A DNA stretch of 64,000 bases from Marinicauda pacifica (lineage in GTDB: Bacteria > Pseudomonadota > Alphaproteobacteria > Caulobacterales > Maricaulaceae), in NCBI RefSeq assembly GCF_004793635.1, contig NZ_SRXV01000003.1, positions 124,001-188,000 of the forward strand, in the 5' to 3' direction. The notes under the pieces were generated by a model. It was not told the DNA's origin. It saw only the letters and a list, made by a program, of their open reading frames with translations, and did not search any database. Position 1 is the stretch's first letter; each line of letters begins with the position of its first letter. This document shows, piece after piece, positions 55,847-64,000 of this stretch. The position numbers were made by a program, and so were the translations under genes.

Positions 55847-55956
55847 ACCGGCCCGTTTCGGCACACAAGAGGGTGCAAACCCGCCGGTGCGAACTGTTAA
55901 CGGCTCATTTACAGACATTGATACCGGGTTAAGGCTGGCCCATCTCTTGCGATCAG

Positions 55957-56313
55957 ATGCTTATGATCGCACCAACCGGATCCAACCTGCCCGTCCCGAC
56001 CCGCCGCCGCCATGAGCGCGTCGAGCACACGGCCCGCAGCGAAAGCCAGACCGGCCACGGCCGGCGGCGCGGCCCTGCGCCTGCACCCGCCGCGGCGCAG
56101 GGCCGCACGTCAGGCGCGCCCGAAACCGCGTTCAAGGCTCCGGCCGGCGCGATCGCGAACACCTCCACCCTGGTTCAGTTGCAGACCTATCCGCGCGTGC
56201 GCGGCCTGCGTGCCGACGAGACCGAGCGCCGGCGCTACCGTGAGGCCTATGCGCGTGCGGGCTCGTCCGAGACCGGCCCGGCCCTTGGCCCGCGCCTGGA
56301 GCGTTCGGCATGA
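55957..56313 (+). CDS. small Arg/Ala-rich protein of unknown function
   Basis: 118 residues from ATG 55957 (ATG 55963 is an alternative). The N-terminal half is basic and disordered (RRRHERVEHTARSE), and the C-terminal half has TYPRVRGLRADETERRRYREAYARA, a helical stretch. No family recognised and no good ribosome-binding site seen. Its TGA overlaps the ATG of the 26-residue frame downstream, which mildly supports both. Confidence 0.5.
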   Translation: MLMIAPTGSNLPVPTRRRHERVEHTARSESQTGHGRRRGPAPAPAAAQGRTSGAPETAFKAPAGAIANTSTLVQLQTYPRVRGLRADETERRRYREAYARAGSSETGPALGPRLERSA

Positions 56314-56390
56314 GCGGCGTCGGCGAACGCACCCTTGCCCGGCTGGGCGACGGCGCCTTGATGCTGGCCGTGATCTTCCTTCTGGTCTGA
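56310..56390 (+). CDS. candidate 26-residue membrane micropeptide
   Basis: ATG 56310 overlaps the upstream stop by 4 nt (ATGA) and the frame ends at TGA 56388-56390. The product begins MSGVGERTLARLGDG and ends with ALMLAVIFLLV, a single hydrophobic helix. Coupling and helix composition suggest a real small membrane protein, but it is too short for homology. The perfect palindromic terminator starts 34 nt later. Confidence 0.4.
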   Translation: MSGVGERTLARLGDGALMLAVIFLLV

Positions 56391-56423
56391 GCGCCGGGGC
56401 CCGGCCCGGACTCACCGCGCACG

Positions 56424-56453
56424 AAAAAGGCCGCTGCATGCAGCGGCCTTTTT
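56424..56453. terminator. bidirectional terminator, 30-nt perfect palindrome
   Basis: AAAAAGGCCGCTG (56424-56436) and CAGCGGCCTTTTT (56441-56453) are perfectly complementary around CATG, with A- and T-runs on both sides. It can terminate both the rightward small genes and the leftward membrane-protein gene. Confidence 0.92.
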
Positions 56454-56497
56454 GCTTGTGGGCGTCGGCTTGCGGCGGGGTGTCGCCCGCCGTGCGG

Positions 56498-56998
56498 TCA
56501 GCCTTCGCCGCCGACCGCGAGGTCGCGGCGTGAAGCGATCACCGTGATGAACCAGCCGGCTGCGGTATCGACCAGCGTCATCAGCATGATGATGAAGAAG
56601 GTCGAAGTCGCGAAGAGCGGCTGAAGCACGAAGAGCAGGATGGCGACGATGAAGACGCCGGTCGACAGAAGATTGTTGTAGACCGTCACATTGCCCGTAC
56701 CCGGCGCCTTGAGCATCTCCAGGAAGAGCATGACGAGGGCCAGCGTGATGAGCAGGTCCGACAGCGACAGCGCCCATTGCGTGCCGGCCGTGGGAACGGT
56801 GAACAGCGTGGCGTGAAGCGCGCCTTCGGCGCATTCCACCGCTTCGGGCCCGGCATCGACCATGCCCACGCAATTACCTGACCGGAATTCCTGCATGTTG
56901 CCGATGAAGGCCTCTTCGCCCCCGGCAATACCGGTCGTGAACGCGATCGCGGCGTAGACCACGATGGCGATAATCATCTTGGGAAACAGCTCGTACAT
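56498..56998 (-). CDS. four-helix membrane protein of unknown function
   Basis: 166 residues from ATG 56998, which follows GGGGGTGGA; longer upstream starts lack a good site. Helices at about 5-27, 75-97, 110-130 and 135-155 are separated by a polar loop containing NCVGMVDAGPEAVECAEG with two cysteines. Helix 4 ends FFIIMLMTLVDTAAGWFITVIASRRD. I do not recognise a family. It faces the bidirectional terminator and is probably transcribed alone. Confidence 0.65.
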   Translation of the reverse strand: MYELFPKMIIAIVVYAAIAFTTGIAGGEEAFIGNMQEFRSGNCVGMVDAGPEAVECAEGALHATLFTVPTAGTQWALSLSDLLITLALVMLFLEMLKAPGTGNVTVYNNLLSTGVFIVAILLFVLQPLFATSTFFIIMLMTLVDTAAGWFITVIASRRDLAVGGEG

Positions 56999-57154
56999 TC
57001 CACCCCCTTGTTTTTGTTGCCCACCCTTGCGGCGCCGTTGTGCCGCTGACAAGCCGAGGTAAAGCCCCGCTCCATCGGTACTGGCCATGCCTCTGCACCC
57101 CCCAGGCGATGGCGAGCCGGCCAGTGACTGCGTCTTCACGACAGCCGGACGCCG

Positions 57155-57883
57155 CTAGGACTCATCCCAGCCGCCGGTCTTCCGGAACCGGCTGTTGAGC
57201 CACATGACTCCTAGCATATCACTGAAAGAGGCGAAAAGCCGACCCAGATTACTATATTTCGACTTCCCGGCGAGGCGTGGCCGATGGCCCACATCGACGA
57301 ACTCTATTTTGAACCCTTCGCGCTTGACCAGGGCGGGCAGGAAGCGGTGCTGGTGATCGAAATAGGGAAGGCGCAGATAGGCCTCACGTTTGAAGGCTTT
57401 AAGCCCGCAGCCCGTATCGTCCGCATCGTCGTTGAGCAGGCGCTTGCGGATGCCGTTGCCGAGACGCGAGGCAAAGCGCTTCGCCGCGGTATCCTTGCGG
57501 CCCACGCGCCGTCCCGCCACCATGGCCAGATCGGCGGGCGCATCGGCGCGGGTCAACGCCTGAAACACCGCCGGGATATCGGCCGGCGGGTTCTGGCCGT
57601 CGCCGTCCAGCGTGCAGATGACGGGCGCGGTCGCCGCCATCACGCCGCTGCGGATGGCCCGCGACTGGCCGGCATTGCTGCGATGGCTGATCACGCGCAG
57701 ACTGGGTATGTCCGCCTTGGCCGCGACCAGCTCGTCCAGCGTGGAGTCGGTACTGGCATCGTTGACGAACACGATTTCATGGGGAATGTCGCGCAGCACG
57801 TCATAGACCTCGGCGGCCAGACGCGCGGCATTTCCAGCCTCGTTGTGCATGGGGGCGACGACGCAGATCTGAGGAGCGGGCAT
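57155..57883 (-). CDS. DPM1-like polyprenyl-phosphate glycosyltransferase (GT2)
   Basis: 242 residues from ATG 57883. The GT-A fold reads ICVVAPMHNEAGN at the start, VNDASTDST in strand 2, TLDGDGQNPPADI as the metal-binding DxD, and GCGLKAFKRE with FLPALVKREGF toward the end. This is the dolichol-phosphate-mannose synthase-like subgroup, without added C-terminal helices. It probably loads a sugar onto undecaprenyl/decaprenyl phosphate. The divergent ArnT-like gene next door would be a natural user of the product. Confidence 0.9.
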   Translation of the reverse strand: MPAPQICVVAPMHNEAGNAARLAAEVYDVLRDIPHEIVFVNDASTDSTLDELVAAKADIPSLRVISHRSNAGQSRAIRSGVMAATAPVICTLDGDGQNPPADIPAVFQALTRADAPADLAMVAGRRVGRKDTAAKRFASRLGNGIRKRLLNDDADDTGCGLKAFKREAYLRLPYFDHQHRFLPALVKREGFKIEFVDVGHRPRLAGKSKYSNLGRLFASFSDMLGVMWLNSRFRKTGGWDES

Positions 57884-57983
57884 GAGCGGCCTTGTCTTGA
57901 CTTGTCCTCGGCTTCGCGCCGTTTCATAGCGATAATCGCAAGCGAAGCACGGACTTTTTTCGGTTCCGGGTAAGAGACCAGGT

Positions 57984-59681
57984 ATGAGACAGGCCCTCAC
58001 AGCGCTGCCCGGTTGGCTCAGGGATACCGGCCTTATCACGCTTCTGGCGGTGGCCGCCATCCTGCCCGGCCTTCTGACCATGCCCGTGCTCGACCGCGAC
58101 GAGGCGCGCTACGCCCAGTCCAGCGCCCAGATGCTGGAGACCGGAAACCCGGTCGAGATCCGATTCCAGGACGCGCCGCGCCATAGAAAGCCCGTGGGCA
58201 TTTACTGGCTTCAGGCGGCCAGCACAGGCCTGATTTCCAGCGCGGAGGCCCGCGAGATTGCCAGCTACCGCCTGCCGTCTCTGGCCGCTGCGATCGTGGC
58301 GGCGCTGGCGACCTGGGGCGCAGGCTGCGCGCTCGCCGGCCGGCGCACCGGCCTGATTGCGGGCGCGCTGCTGGCGGTCAGCGTCCTGCTGGCCAGCGAA
58401 GGCGCGATCGCCAAGACCGATGCCGCGCTCGCGGCGGCGTGCGCGCTCGCCTTCCTCTCTCTGGTCAAGGTGCGCCTTGCCGCGGACACGCCCGAAGACG
58501 CGGGCGCACGCCCCGGCTTCTGGGCCGTGACCGGTTGGGCCGCGATTGCCGCCGGCATCCTCATCAAGGGCCCGGTCGCGCCACTCGCCATGGGCAGCGC
58601 AGTGCTGGTTCTGACCCTTTGGGAGCGGCGCTGGGACTGGTGGCGGCATTATCTCGGCTGGCGCGGCCCCGCGCTTGCCGCCGCCATCGTTCTGCCCTGG
58701 CTCGTCGCCATCCAGATCGCGACCGGGGGCGAGTTCCTCGCCAGCTGGTTCGGCAACGATCTCGCGCCCAAGCTGGTGTCCGGGCATGAGGGCCACGGCG
58801 CACCGCCGGGCAGTCACACCCTGCTTCTCGGCCTCCTGCTCTTCCCCGCCAGCCTGGCGCTTCCGGCGGGCCTGTACCGGGCCGGCGCGGCCCTGGCGGG
58901 GCGCAGCGGCGACGCGCTGCCCGCCCGCCTCCTTCTGGTCTGGACCGTTCCGCTCCTGATCTTCTTCGAACTCTTGCCGACCAAGCTGCCTCACTACCCG
59001 CTGCCGCTCTATCCCGCCCTGGCGGTGCTGGCCGCCTGGGGCGCGGTCTCGCTGCCCGCGCAGCCAGTCTGGACCCGGTTTGCCGGCGCCGCGCTGGCTC
59101 TGGTCGGCGCCGCCGTGCTCTCCCTTCTCATGGGCGCTCTGGCGATCGGGTTTGATGGGCCGGTCTCGGCCGCCCTCCTCTTCGCGCTGACCGTGATGGC
59201 GCTGGCCGCCGGCGCGACGACCTTGTGGATCAACGCTCACGCGATTTCCGCTATTGCCGTGCTCATCGCCGCGGCCCTGGTCTGGCACACGGGCGCGCGC
59301 GCGATCGTCGCCCCGCAAAGCGAGGGTCTCTTCCTCACCCAGGCGGTCGAGCGGGAGCTGGAAGCTCACGCCCTCCTCGGCCCGGACACGGTCATTCTCT
59401 CCACCTATACCGAGCCCAGCCTGGTCTTCGCGCTGGAAGGCAGGCCGCAGCTTCTGGACACGGCCGGGCTGCAGGCCGCGCTCGCCAGGCCCGCCCCCGA
59501 CCGCGTCGTCCTGTTCGATACCAGCCGCGCCGGGCCGGAGGCGGACGCTGTGCTGGCCACGCTAGAGGCGCGCGCCTGTGCGCGTCATGGCGTGGAGGGG
59601 TTCAATTATAGCCGCGGCACACACACTTCAGTATTCATCTTCCGACTGGGCAGCTGCCCGCCGAGCGAGGACACGCCATGA
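57984..59681 (+). CDS. ArnT-like GT-C glycosyltransferase
   Basis: 565 residues with about eleven to twelve helices. The first periplasmic loop carries DRDEARYAQSS, the acidic catalytic motif of ArnT/PMT-family (GT39/GT83) enzymes, then RHRKPVGIYWLQ as the second conserved loop. FFELLPTKLPHYPLPLYPALA is the late ArnT-type signature. A small C-terminal periplasmic domain (about 440-565) follows. It transfers a sugar from polyprenyl phosphate to lipid A or another acceptor. It overlaps mvaB by 4 nt. Confidence 0.9.
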   Translation: MRQALTALPGWLRDTGLITLLAVAAILPGLLTMPVLDRDEARYAQSSAQMLETGNPVEIRFQDAPRHRKPVGIYWLQAASTGLISSAEAREIASYRLPSLAAAIVAALATWGAGCALAGRRTGLIAGALLAVSVLLASEGAIAKTDAALAAACALAFLSLVKVRLAADTPEDAGARPGFWAVTGWAAIAAGILIKGPVAPLAMGSAVLVLTLWERRWDWWRHYLGWRGPALAAAIVLPWLVAIQIATGGEFLASWFGNDLAPKLVSGHEGHGAPPGSHTLLLGLLLFPASLALPAGLYRAGAALAGRSGDALPARLLLVWTVPLLIFFELLPTKLPHYPLPLYPALAVLAAWGAVSLPAQPVWTRFAGAALALVGAAVLSLLMGALAIGFDGPVSAALLFALTVMALAAGATTLWINAHAISAIAVLIAAALVWHTGARAIVAPQSEGLFLTQAVERELEAHALLGPDTVILSTYTEPSLVFALEGRPQLLDTAGLQAALARPAPDRVVLFDTSRAGPEADAVLATLEARACARHGVEGFNYSRGTHTSVFIFRLGSCPPSEDTP

Positions 59682-60589
59682 GCCGCCAGATCGAAATCGT
59701 CGAAGTCGGGCCGCGCGACGGTCTGCAGAATGACCCGGTTCTTCTGCCCACCGAGGTGAAGCTGGAATTCATCGACCGGCTGATCGGGGCCGGCGTGACC
59801 CGCATGGAGGCGGCGAGCTTCGTTCACCCCAAGCTGGTCCCGGCGATGGCGGATTCCGATGAGATCATGGCCCGCGTGCCTCGCGGCAAGGGCGTGAAGT
59901 ATATCGGTCTGGCGCTGAACGAGCGCGGCATGCGCCGGGCGATCGAGTGTGAATGCGACGAGATCAACTTCGTCATGGTCGCGTCGAAAGGCTTCGGCAA
60001 GCGCAACCAGAATGCCACGCCGGAAGAGACCGCCGACCTGCTCGACCGCATCGCCATCCTGGCCCATGATGCGCAGATCCCGCTTTCGGCCACCATCTCG
60101 GTCGCGTTTGGCGATCCGTTCGACGGCGAGGTGGACATCGCGGTCGTTGCCGAGCTGGCGCGGCGCGCCGAGGCGGCCGGCGCCGTCGAGATCGCCCTCG
60201 GCGACACGATCGGCGTGGCCTCGCCCTGGGATGTGCGCGCCCGCATCGAGGCCGTGCGCGACGCCGCGCCCAGATCCCGCCTGCGTCTGCACTTTCACAA
60301 CACGCGCAATACCGCCCTGGCCAATGTTTATGCGGCGGTCGAAGCGGGCGTGGACGTGATCGACGCCTCGGCCGGCGGCATTGGCGGCTGCCCCTTCGCG
60401 CCACGCGCCACCGGCAATGTCGCGACCGAAGACGTGGTCTACATGCTCCATCGCGGCGGCTACGAGACCGGGATCGATCTCGACAAGATGATCGAGACCG
60501 CACAATGGCTCGAGACCGACGCCCTCAAGCACAATATCGAATCCATGCTCTCAAAGGCTGGTCCGTTTCCCGGCCGGCTGGCGGAGTAG
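59678..60589 (+). CDS. mvaB: hydroxymethylglutaryl-CoA lyase
   Basis: 303 residues. EVGPRDGLQNDP at the start is the HMGL TIM-barrel catalytic motif (Arg, Asp). ASFVHPKLVPAMAD and HFHNTRNTALANVYAAVEAG follow, and the catalytic cysteine is C238 in GGIGGCPFAP. It splits HMG-CoA into acetoacetate and acetyl-CoA in leucine degradation. Co-transcription with an ArnT-like gene is odd and may simply reflect compact genome packing. Confidence 0.94.
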   Translation: MSRQIEIVEVGPRDGLQNDPVLLPTEVKLEFIDRLIGAGVTRMEAASFVHPKLVPAMADSDEIMARVPRGKGVKYIGLALNERGMRRAIECECDEINFVMVASKGFGKRNQNATPEETADLLDRIAILAHDAQIPLSATISVAFGDPFDGEVDIAVVAELARRAEAAGAVEIALGDTIGVASPWDVRARIEAVRDAAPRSRLRLHFHNTRNTALANVYAAVEAGVDVIDASAGGIGGCPFAPRATGNVATEDVVYMLHRGGYETGIDLDKMIETAQWLETDALKHNIESMLSKAGPFPGRLAE

Positions 60590-60913
60590 ACGGCCTCTCC
60601 CGGTTCCGGCTTCCGTCAGGAAAGAGGGAGACGAAGCAGAGAGATACTCCCGTCCGGTCCGCAGGCCCTAACCTCGCGAGGCTCAGTATCAGCCGCGTGA
60701 AGACGCGCGCCCCGAAAAAGAAGCGCCGTGATAGTCGTAGTAGGAGGAGGAGTCGCCGCCCGCCGACTCTCACCGGCCAATCCCGGCCCCGTCTTCGCAG
60801 GTGCACAAAAGACACGCCGCGCCCGCCTCCCGCCCGCGCTCGCTGCAACCGCCTTGCCAGCCGGACGCCCGAGGGGTGACACTTCTGCCTGTACCAACCG
60901 GAGAGGGACGGCG
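60590..60913. other. 324-nt gap with no confident gene
   Basis: It holds a CCTCGCGAGG palindrome (60672-60681) flanked by inverted GATACT (60643-60648) and AGTATC (60685-60690). A frame starting at GTG 60728 continues into the next gene but is very basic and lacks protein-like features before 60914. A ribosome-binding site GGAGAGGG stands just before 60914. Confidence 0.5.
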
Positions 60914-61738
60914 ATGCGATCAGCGACTTCGAAACGCCATCCGGCCCGGCGCCGCGCCATCCGGACGCGCGCCGGATGGGAAGCCGCCATCATCGATCCG
61001 GCCCGGGCGGCGCCTGAACAGATCCTGCGGGTCGGTCCGGTGCGCACGAGCTGTCTTTGCGCGCGCGAGCGCGGCGGCTTCGAACTCGTTCACGCCTTCC
61101 TCGCCAAGCGGTCCGAGCGCTCGGACACGGCGGTCTTCACCGGACCCAAAGTTCCCGTCGGCCCGGCGTACAGACCGGAAGTCCTGCGCCGTTCGCGCCC
61201 GGCCCAAGGCGTCCGCTCCCGCCCCGTGCAGGCTGGACCCCGTCTTTCCGCGCCGGTTTCCGGCCCGGCGATTGCCGCCGATGCTGCCGCGACCGCTACC
61301 GCCGGGGATCATGCCCGGACGGGCGGAGTCGTTCTGGGCCTGGCGCTCGTCACGGGCACGCTCGCGCTTCTCGCCTCGCGCGATGCCGGGACGGGGATCG
61401 AAACCGGGCTTGTGCTTTCCAGCGCCGCGCTCGCCGGCTCGGCCCGTCTGGGAGGAGCAAGGCTGGCCCCGGCCGCCTTCGACGCGCCGAGCCGCGGTCA
61501 CGCGCCGCGCAAGGTGCTCCAGATCGCGCTGATCTTCTGCCTCGCCTTCGCAGGCTTCCTATGGCTGGCCCATCCCGGACCCGGACCGCAGGAGCTTGCC
61601 GCCTTCACGCGATCCGTCACCCCGGCCTCCGCCCTCCTTCTGGCGCTCAGCGCCGCCCTGCTGGTCAGCGTGCCGCGCGCCCTCTTCGCCACCGCTCTCT
61701 GCATTGCGGTCCTCGGCGTCCTCACCCGCTTCTTCTAG
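60914..61738 (+). CDS. hypothetical protein with C-terminal membrane helices
   Basis: 274 residues from ATG 60914 with GGAGAGGG upstream; GTG 60728 would add 62 basic residues. The first 130 residues are arginine-rich and polar (RHPARRRAIRTRAGW); hydrophobic helices appear at about 135-155, 160-180, 200-220, 225-245 and 250-270. Overlapping frames are similarly long here because of high GC, so the reading is not certain. The regular helix pattern is the main support. No family recognised. Confidence 0.45.
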   Translation: MRSATSKRHPARRRAIRTRAGWEAAIIDPARAAPEQILRVGPVRTSCLCARERGGFELVHAFLAKRSERSDTAVFTGPKVPVGPAYRPEVLRRSRPAQGVRSRPVQAGPRLSAPVSGPAIAADAAATATAGDHARTGGVVLGLALVTGTLALLASRDAGTGIETGLVLSSAALAGSARLGGARLAPAAFDAPSRGHAPRKVLQIALIFCLAFAGFLWLAHPGPGPQELAAFTRSVTPASALLLALSAALLVSVPRALFATALCIAVLGVLTRFF

Positions 61739-61830
61739 CGGCACCTTCTCCCTGAAGTCTTCGCGCTGGCCGTGCTCAAAGCGCTGGTCTATGCACGCCT
61801 GGCTGGTGGTTTGATCGACTGGAACGGCGC

Positions 61831-63105
61831 ATGCGCGAACCCTCCTCCTCTGCCTCCGAAACGGCCGGGACGCTCACCGACGCCCCTAAGAAGGCGCAGC
61901 GGCCCGCGGCTGCCGTCTTCATCGTCGCCACCGTGCTCATCGACGCGCTCGCCTTCGCGCTCATCATTCCGGTCCTGCCCACCCTGCTGATGGAGCTGAC
62001 CGGCGGCGGTGTGGCCGACGCGGCCCTGTGGGGCGGGCTGGCCACCTTCCTCTTCGCGGTGATGCAGTTCTTCTTCTCGCCGGTCCTCGGCGGCTTGTCG
62101 GACCGGTTCGGCCGCCGCCCGGTGCTGCTGCTCTCGCTCGGCGCGCTGGCGATCGACTTTGTCCTGATGGGGCTGGCGCACGCGCTGATCGTGTTCTTCG
62201 CGGCGCGGCTGGTGTCGGGCATCTTTGCGGCCACCCATTCAACCGCCAACGCCTATATCGCCGACGTCACCCCGCCCGCCCAGCGCTCGGCGCGCTTTGG
62301 CTGGCTCGGCGCGGCCATGGGTGTCGGCTTCATCCTCGGCCCGGCGCTGGGCGGGCTTCTGGGCGAGCTGACACCGCGGGCGCCCTTCTTCGCGGCGGCC
62401 CTGCTGGCCGGCGCCAACGCCGTCTACGGCTGGTTCGTCGTGCCCGAGAGCCTGGCCGCGGACAAGCGCCGCCCCTTCTCCCTGGCGCGCTCCAACGTAT
62501 TCGGCACGCTTCTGCGCCTGCGCAAGGCCGAAGGGCTGGGCGTGATGGTGTGGGTCTATTTCCTCTCCCACCTGTCCGGCTTCGTCTATCCGGCGGTCTG
62601 GGCCTATGTGGCGATTGCCAAGTTCGACTGGAGCGAGGCCCAGATCGGGGCGTCGCTGGCCTATTTCGGTGTCCTGTTCGCGCTGTGCCAGATGGTCGTC
62701 GTCCCGGTCCTGATGCCGCGCATCGGGGAGCGGCGCGCGATCTGGATCGCGATGGCGGTCGAGGCCGCTGCGCTGGCCGGGATTGCCTTCGCGCCCAACG
62801 GGGCTGTGCTCTACGCGTGGCTGCTGACCGCGCTCGTGACCGGAATGGAGGGGCCGGCCCTGCAGAAGATCATGACGGAACGCGTCGGAGAGGATGCCCA
62901 GGGCGAGCTGCAGGGCGGGCTGTCCGCGCTCGGCGGGGTCATCCTGATCATCTCGCCCCTGCTCTACACCCAGCTCTTCTTTCTCTTCCAGCGCGGCGTG
63001 GCGGGCGTGGTCTTCCCCGGCGCGCCCTTCCTGGCCGCCTCCGCACTGTGCCTGGTCGCGCTGGCGCTGTTTCTCGGACGCACGAAAAGAACCCACGCCC
63101 CATGA
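61831..63105 (+). CDS. MFS transporter, TetA-like drug:H+ antiporter
   Basis: 424 residues with 12 helices. The MFS motif A is GGLSDRFGRRPVLL, and LVSGIFAATHSTANAYIADVTPP is the typical TetA/Bmr motif with tetracycline-efflux-like wording. A central break between helices 6 and 7 (about 200-220) contains FSLARSNVFGTLL. It is similar to the chromosomal TetA-like multidrug transporters common in alphaproteobacteria; the substrate is unknown, and drug resistance should not be assumed. Confidence 0.88.
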   Translation: MREPSSSASETAGTLTDAPKKAQRPAAAVFIVATVLIDALAFALIIPVLPTLLMELTGGGVADAALWGGLATFLFAVMQFFFSPVLGGLSDRFGRRPVLLLSLGALAIDFVLMGLAHALIVFFAARLVSGIFAATHSTANAYIADVTPPAQRSARFGWLGAAMGVGFILGPALGGLLGELTPRAPFFAAALLAGANAVYGWFVVPESLAADKRRPFSLARSNVFGTLLRLRKAEGLGVMVWVYFLSHLSGFVYPAVWAYVAIAKFDWSEAQIGASLAYFGVLFALCQMVVVPVLMPRIGERRAIWIAMAVEAAALAGIAFAPNGAVLYAWLLTALVTGMEGPALQKIMTERVGEDAQGELQGGLSALGGVILIISPLLYTQLFFLFQRGVAGVVFPGAPFLAASALCLVALALFLGRTKRTHAP

Positions 63106-63139
63106 AGAAAAGCCCCCGCACCGGGATCGGGCGGGGGCT
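63105..63139 (-). terminator. intrinsic terminator of the amidohydrolase gene
   Basis: AGCCCCCGC (63111-63119) and GCGGGGGCT (63131-63139) form a 9-bp GC stem. On the minus strand it is followed by TTTTCTTC (63110 to 63103). It lies 24 nt beyond the amidohydrolase stop. Confidence 0.8.
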
Positions 63140-63162
63140 CGCATGTCACAGACGCACCGAAA

Positions 63163-64000
63163 TTACGGCAGCGTCACCTGAGGCATTTCGGCAAACGGGA
63201 CGATGCCGAATTCGGGATAGATTTCGGCCGGGTAGTAGACCGTGCCGTCGGCCATCACCATCGAGATGGTTTTGATGGCCTTGAAGTCCTCGACCGGATT
63301 GCCCGGCACGAGGAAGAAGTCGGCAAGCTTGCCTTCCTCGATCGTGCCGAGCTCGTCACCGACGCCGAGATATTCGGCCATGCCCAAGCTGGCCCAGCTG
63401 ACGATCTCGGCCGGGCTCATGCCGATCGACTGATACAGCTCCAGCTCGCGGTGATAGGCAAACGACCCGCCAAGATCGGTGCCCGGCACCATCTCGATCC
63501 CGCGCTCGCGCATCAGCGCAAGGGCCTCGGTGATCGTCTCGAACGCGCCGCGATAGGCGGCGGCGTCCTCCGGCGTCGCGATATCGGCCCAGGCGCTGCG
63601 CGCGCTGCGCTGGATATCAGCCGGCATGTGGTCGATATAGTCGGCCGCGCCGGGCGACAATTCACCGTTGCGCGACAGCAGAAGCGCTTCGTGAATCGCA
63701 AAGGTCGGGTCGATCGCGATGTCGTTCTCGACAATGGCATCGAGCGTCGACTGGACGGCCTCGCTCTGCAGGTCGAGCTCGGGCAGGCGCTTGAGCGCCG
63801 TCAGACGCAACAGCGTGCGCGTGTCCTCGCCCTCTTCCAGCACCCAGCCCAGCATGAGCTGGTTGATATGGGTGAGCTCGTCATAGCCGGCCTCGATCAT
63901 CGCGTCGGCGTCGGTGAAGGCGGGCACATGACCCATTACATGCATGTCGCGGGCATGGGCCGCCTCGATCACGGCCGGGATCCAGTCCGGCTGCATCGAG
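63163..64000 (-). CDS. amidohydrolase (C-terminal part, cut by window edge)
   Basis: About 279 residues of the C-terminal part; the start lies beyond position 64000. It has AAHARDMHVMGHVPAF (metal-histidine strand of the amidohydrolase barrel), GYDELTHINQ, GIEMVPGTDLGG (late metal aspartate) and TIEEGKLADFFLVPGNPVED, the usual closing beta-sandwich. It is of the imidazolonepropionase/prolidase-like amidohydrolase group; the exact substrate is unknown. A terminator lies directly after its stop. Confidence 0.85.
   Translation of the reverse strand, partial: SMQPDWIPAVIEAAHARDMHVMGHVPAFTDADAMIEAGYDELTHINQLMLGWVLEEGEDTRTLLRLTALKRLPELDLQSEAVQSTLDAIVENDIAIDPTFAIHEALLLSRNGELSPGAADYIDHMPADIQRSARSAWADIATPEDAAAYRGAFETITEALALMRERGIEMVPGTDLGGSFAYHRELELYQSIGMSPAEIVSWASLGMAEYLGVGDELGTIEEGKLADFFLVPGNPVEDFKAIKTISMVMADGTVYYPAEIYPEFGIVPFAEMPQVTLP

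Noticed and set aside
55897..55911. Possible full CtrA binding site (TTAA-N7-TTTA)
   Set aside because: One base differs from TTAA-N7-TTAA and no core promoter is seen nearby. I mention it only as weak context for the small genes, not as a feature.
57924..59369. 481-residue minus-strand frame opposite the ArnT-like gene
   Set aside because: Composition is Gln/Gly/Arg-rich without hydrophobic or motif structure, while the plus strand encodes a standard GT-C protein.
61831..63105. Calling the MFS protein a tetracycline-resistance determinant
   Set aside because: TetA-like motifs are shared by many chromosomal drug:H+ antiporters; substrate cannot be read from sequence.

Overview
The window comes from the chromosome of a high-GC alphaproteobacterium. 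CpdR, PhaR, an alphaproteobacterial-type XRE regulator, a DUF2125 protein, a ROSE-type thermometer in front of hsp20 and the FtsE/FtsX block all fit that class. Gene content suggests the Maricaulales/Hyphomonadaceae/Caulobacter neighbourhood, but that placement is inference. No phage, transposase, CRISPR array or rRNA was seen. Genes are packed tightly, with many 4-nt ATGA/GTGA overlaps.

Positions 1-25100 form a cell-surface polysaccharide region. A leftward operon (10316 to beyond position 1) encodes a phytanoyl-CoA-type dioxygenase, two polytopic membrane proteins, a sulfotransferase, a rhamnosyltransferase-like GT2, a coiled-coil/WY-repeat protein and a large two-domain GT2. A rightward operon (10463-19054) encodes a GT-C-like membrane protein, an epimerase, a flavin oxidoreductase, a GtrA protein, a HAD-UbiA fusion, DprE1, DprE2 and a VTT-domain membrane protein. 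GtrA/UbiA/DprE1/DprE2 is the decaprenyl-phosphoryl-D-arabinose set known from mycobacterial cell-wall synthesis, and it is the most interesting part of the window. GalU, Ugd and a phosphohexomutase (UDP-glucose and UDP-glucuronate supply) and a KdsD-type arabinose-5-phosphate isomerase follow on the minus strand.

Positions 25250-34987 are mixed housekeeping: GpmA, a RibD-like deaminase lacking its reductase domain, a pentapeptide-repeat protein, NadE, Hsp20 with its thermometer, a lipoprotein with a degenerate methyltransferase fold, an inositol-monophosphatase-type phosphatase, an XRE regulator with palindromes upstream, an N-formylglutamate amidohydrolase-like protein, CpdR and tRNA-Val(GAC).

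Positions 35133-45120 are a self-contained acetate module: acetyl-CoA synthetase, a DcaP-type porin, a LuxR-type response regulator, an SSF-linked hybrid histidine kinase (CrbS/MxtR type), the ActP symporter and its small partner.

Positions 45248-52920 hold a zinc-ribbon protein, FtsE, FtsX, YdcF, PlsC and DUF2125, and HisC, a methyltransferase and GloB. Positions 54329-55846 hold a PHB pair (PhaB, PhaR) facing each other across TGC/GCA-rich motifs. The right end carries small membrane proteins, a DPM1-like GT2 and an ArnT-like GT-C enzyme, HMG-CoA lyase, a TetA-like MFS transporter and the C-terminal part of an amidohydrolase cut by the window edge.
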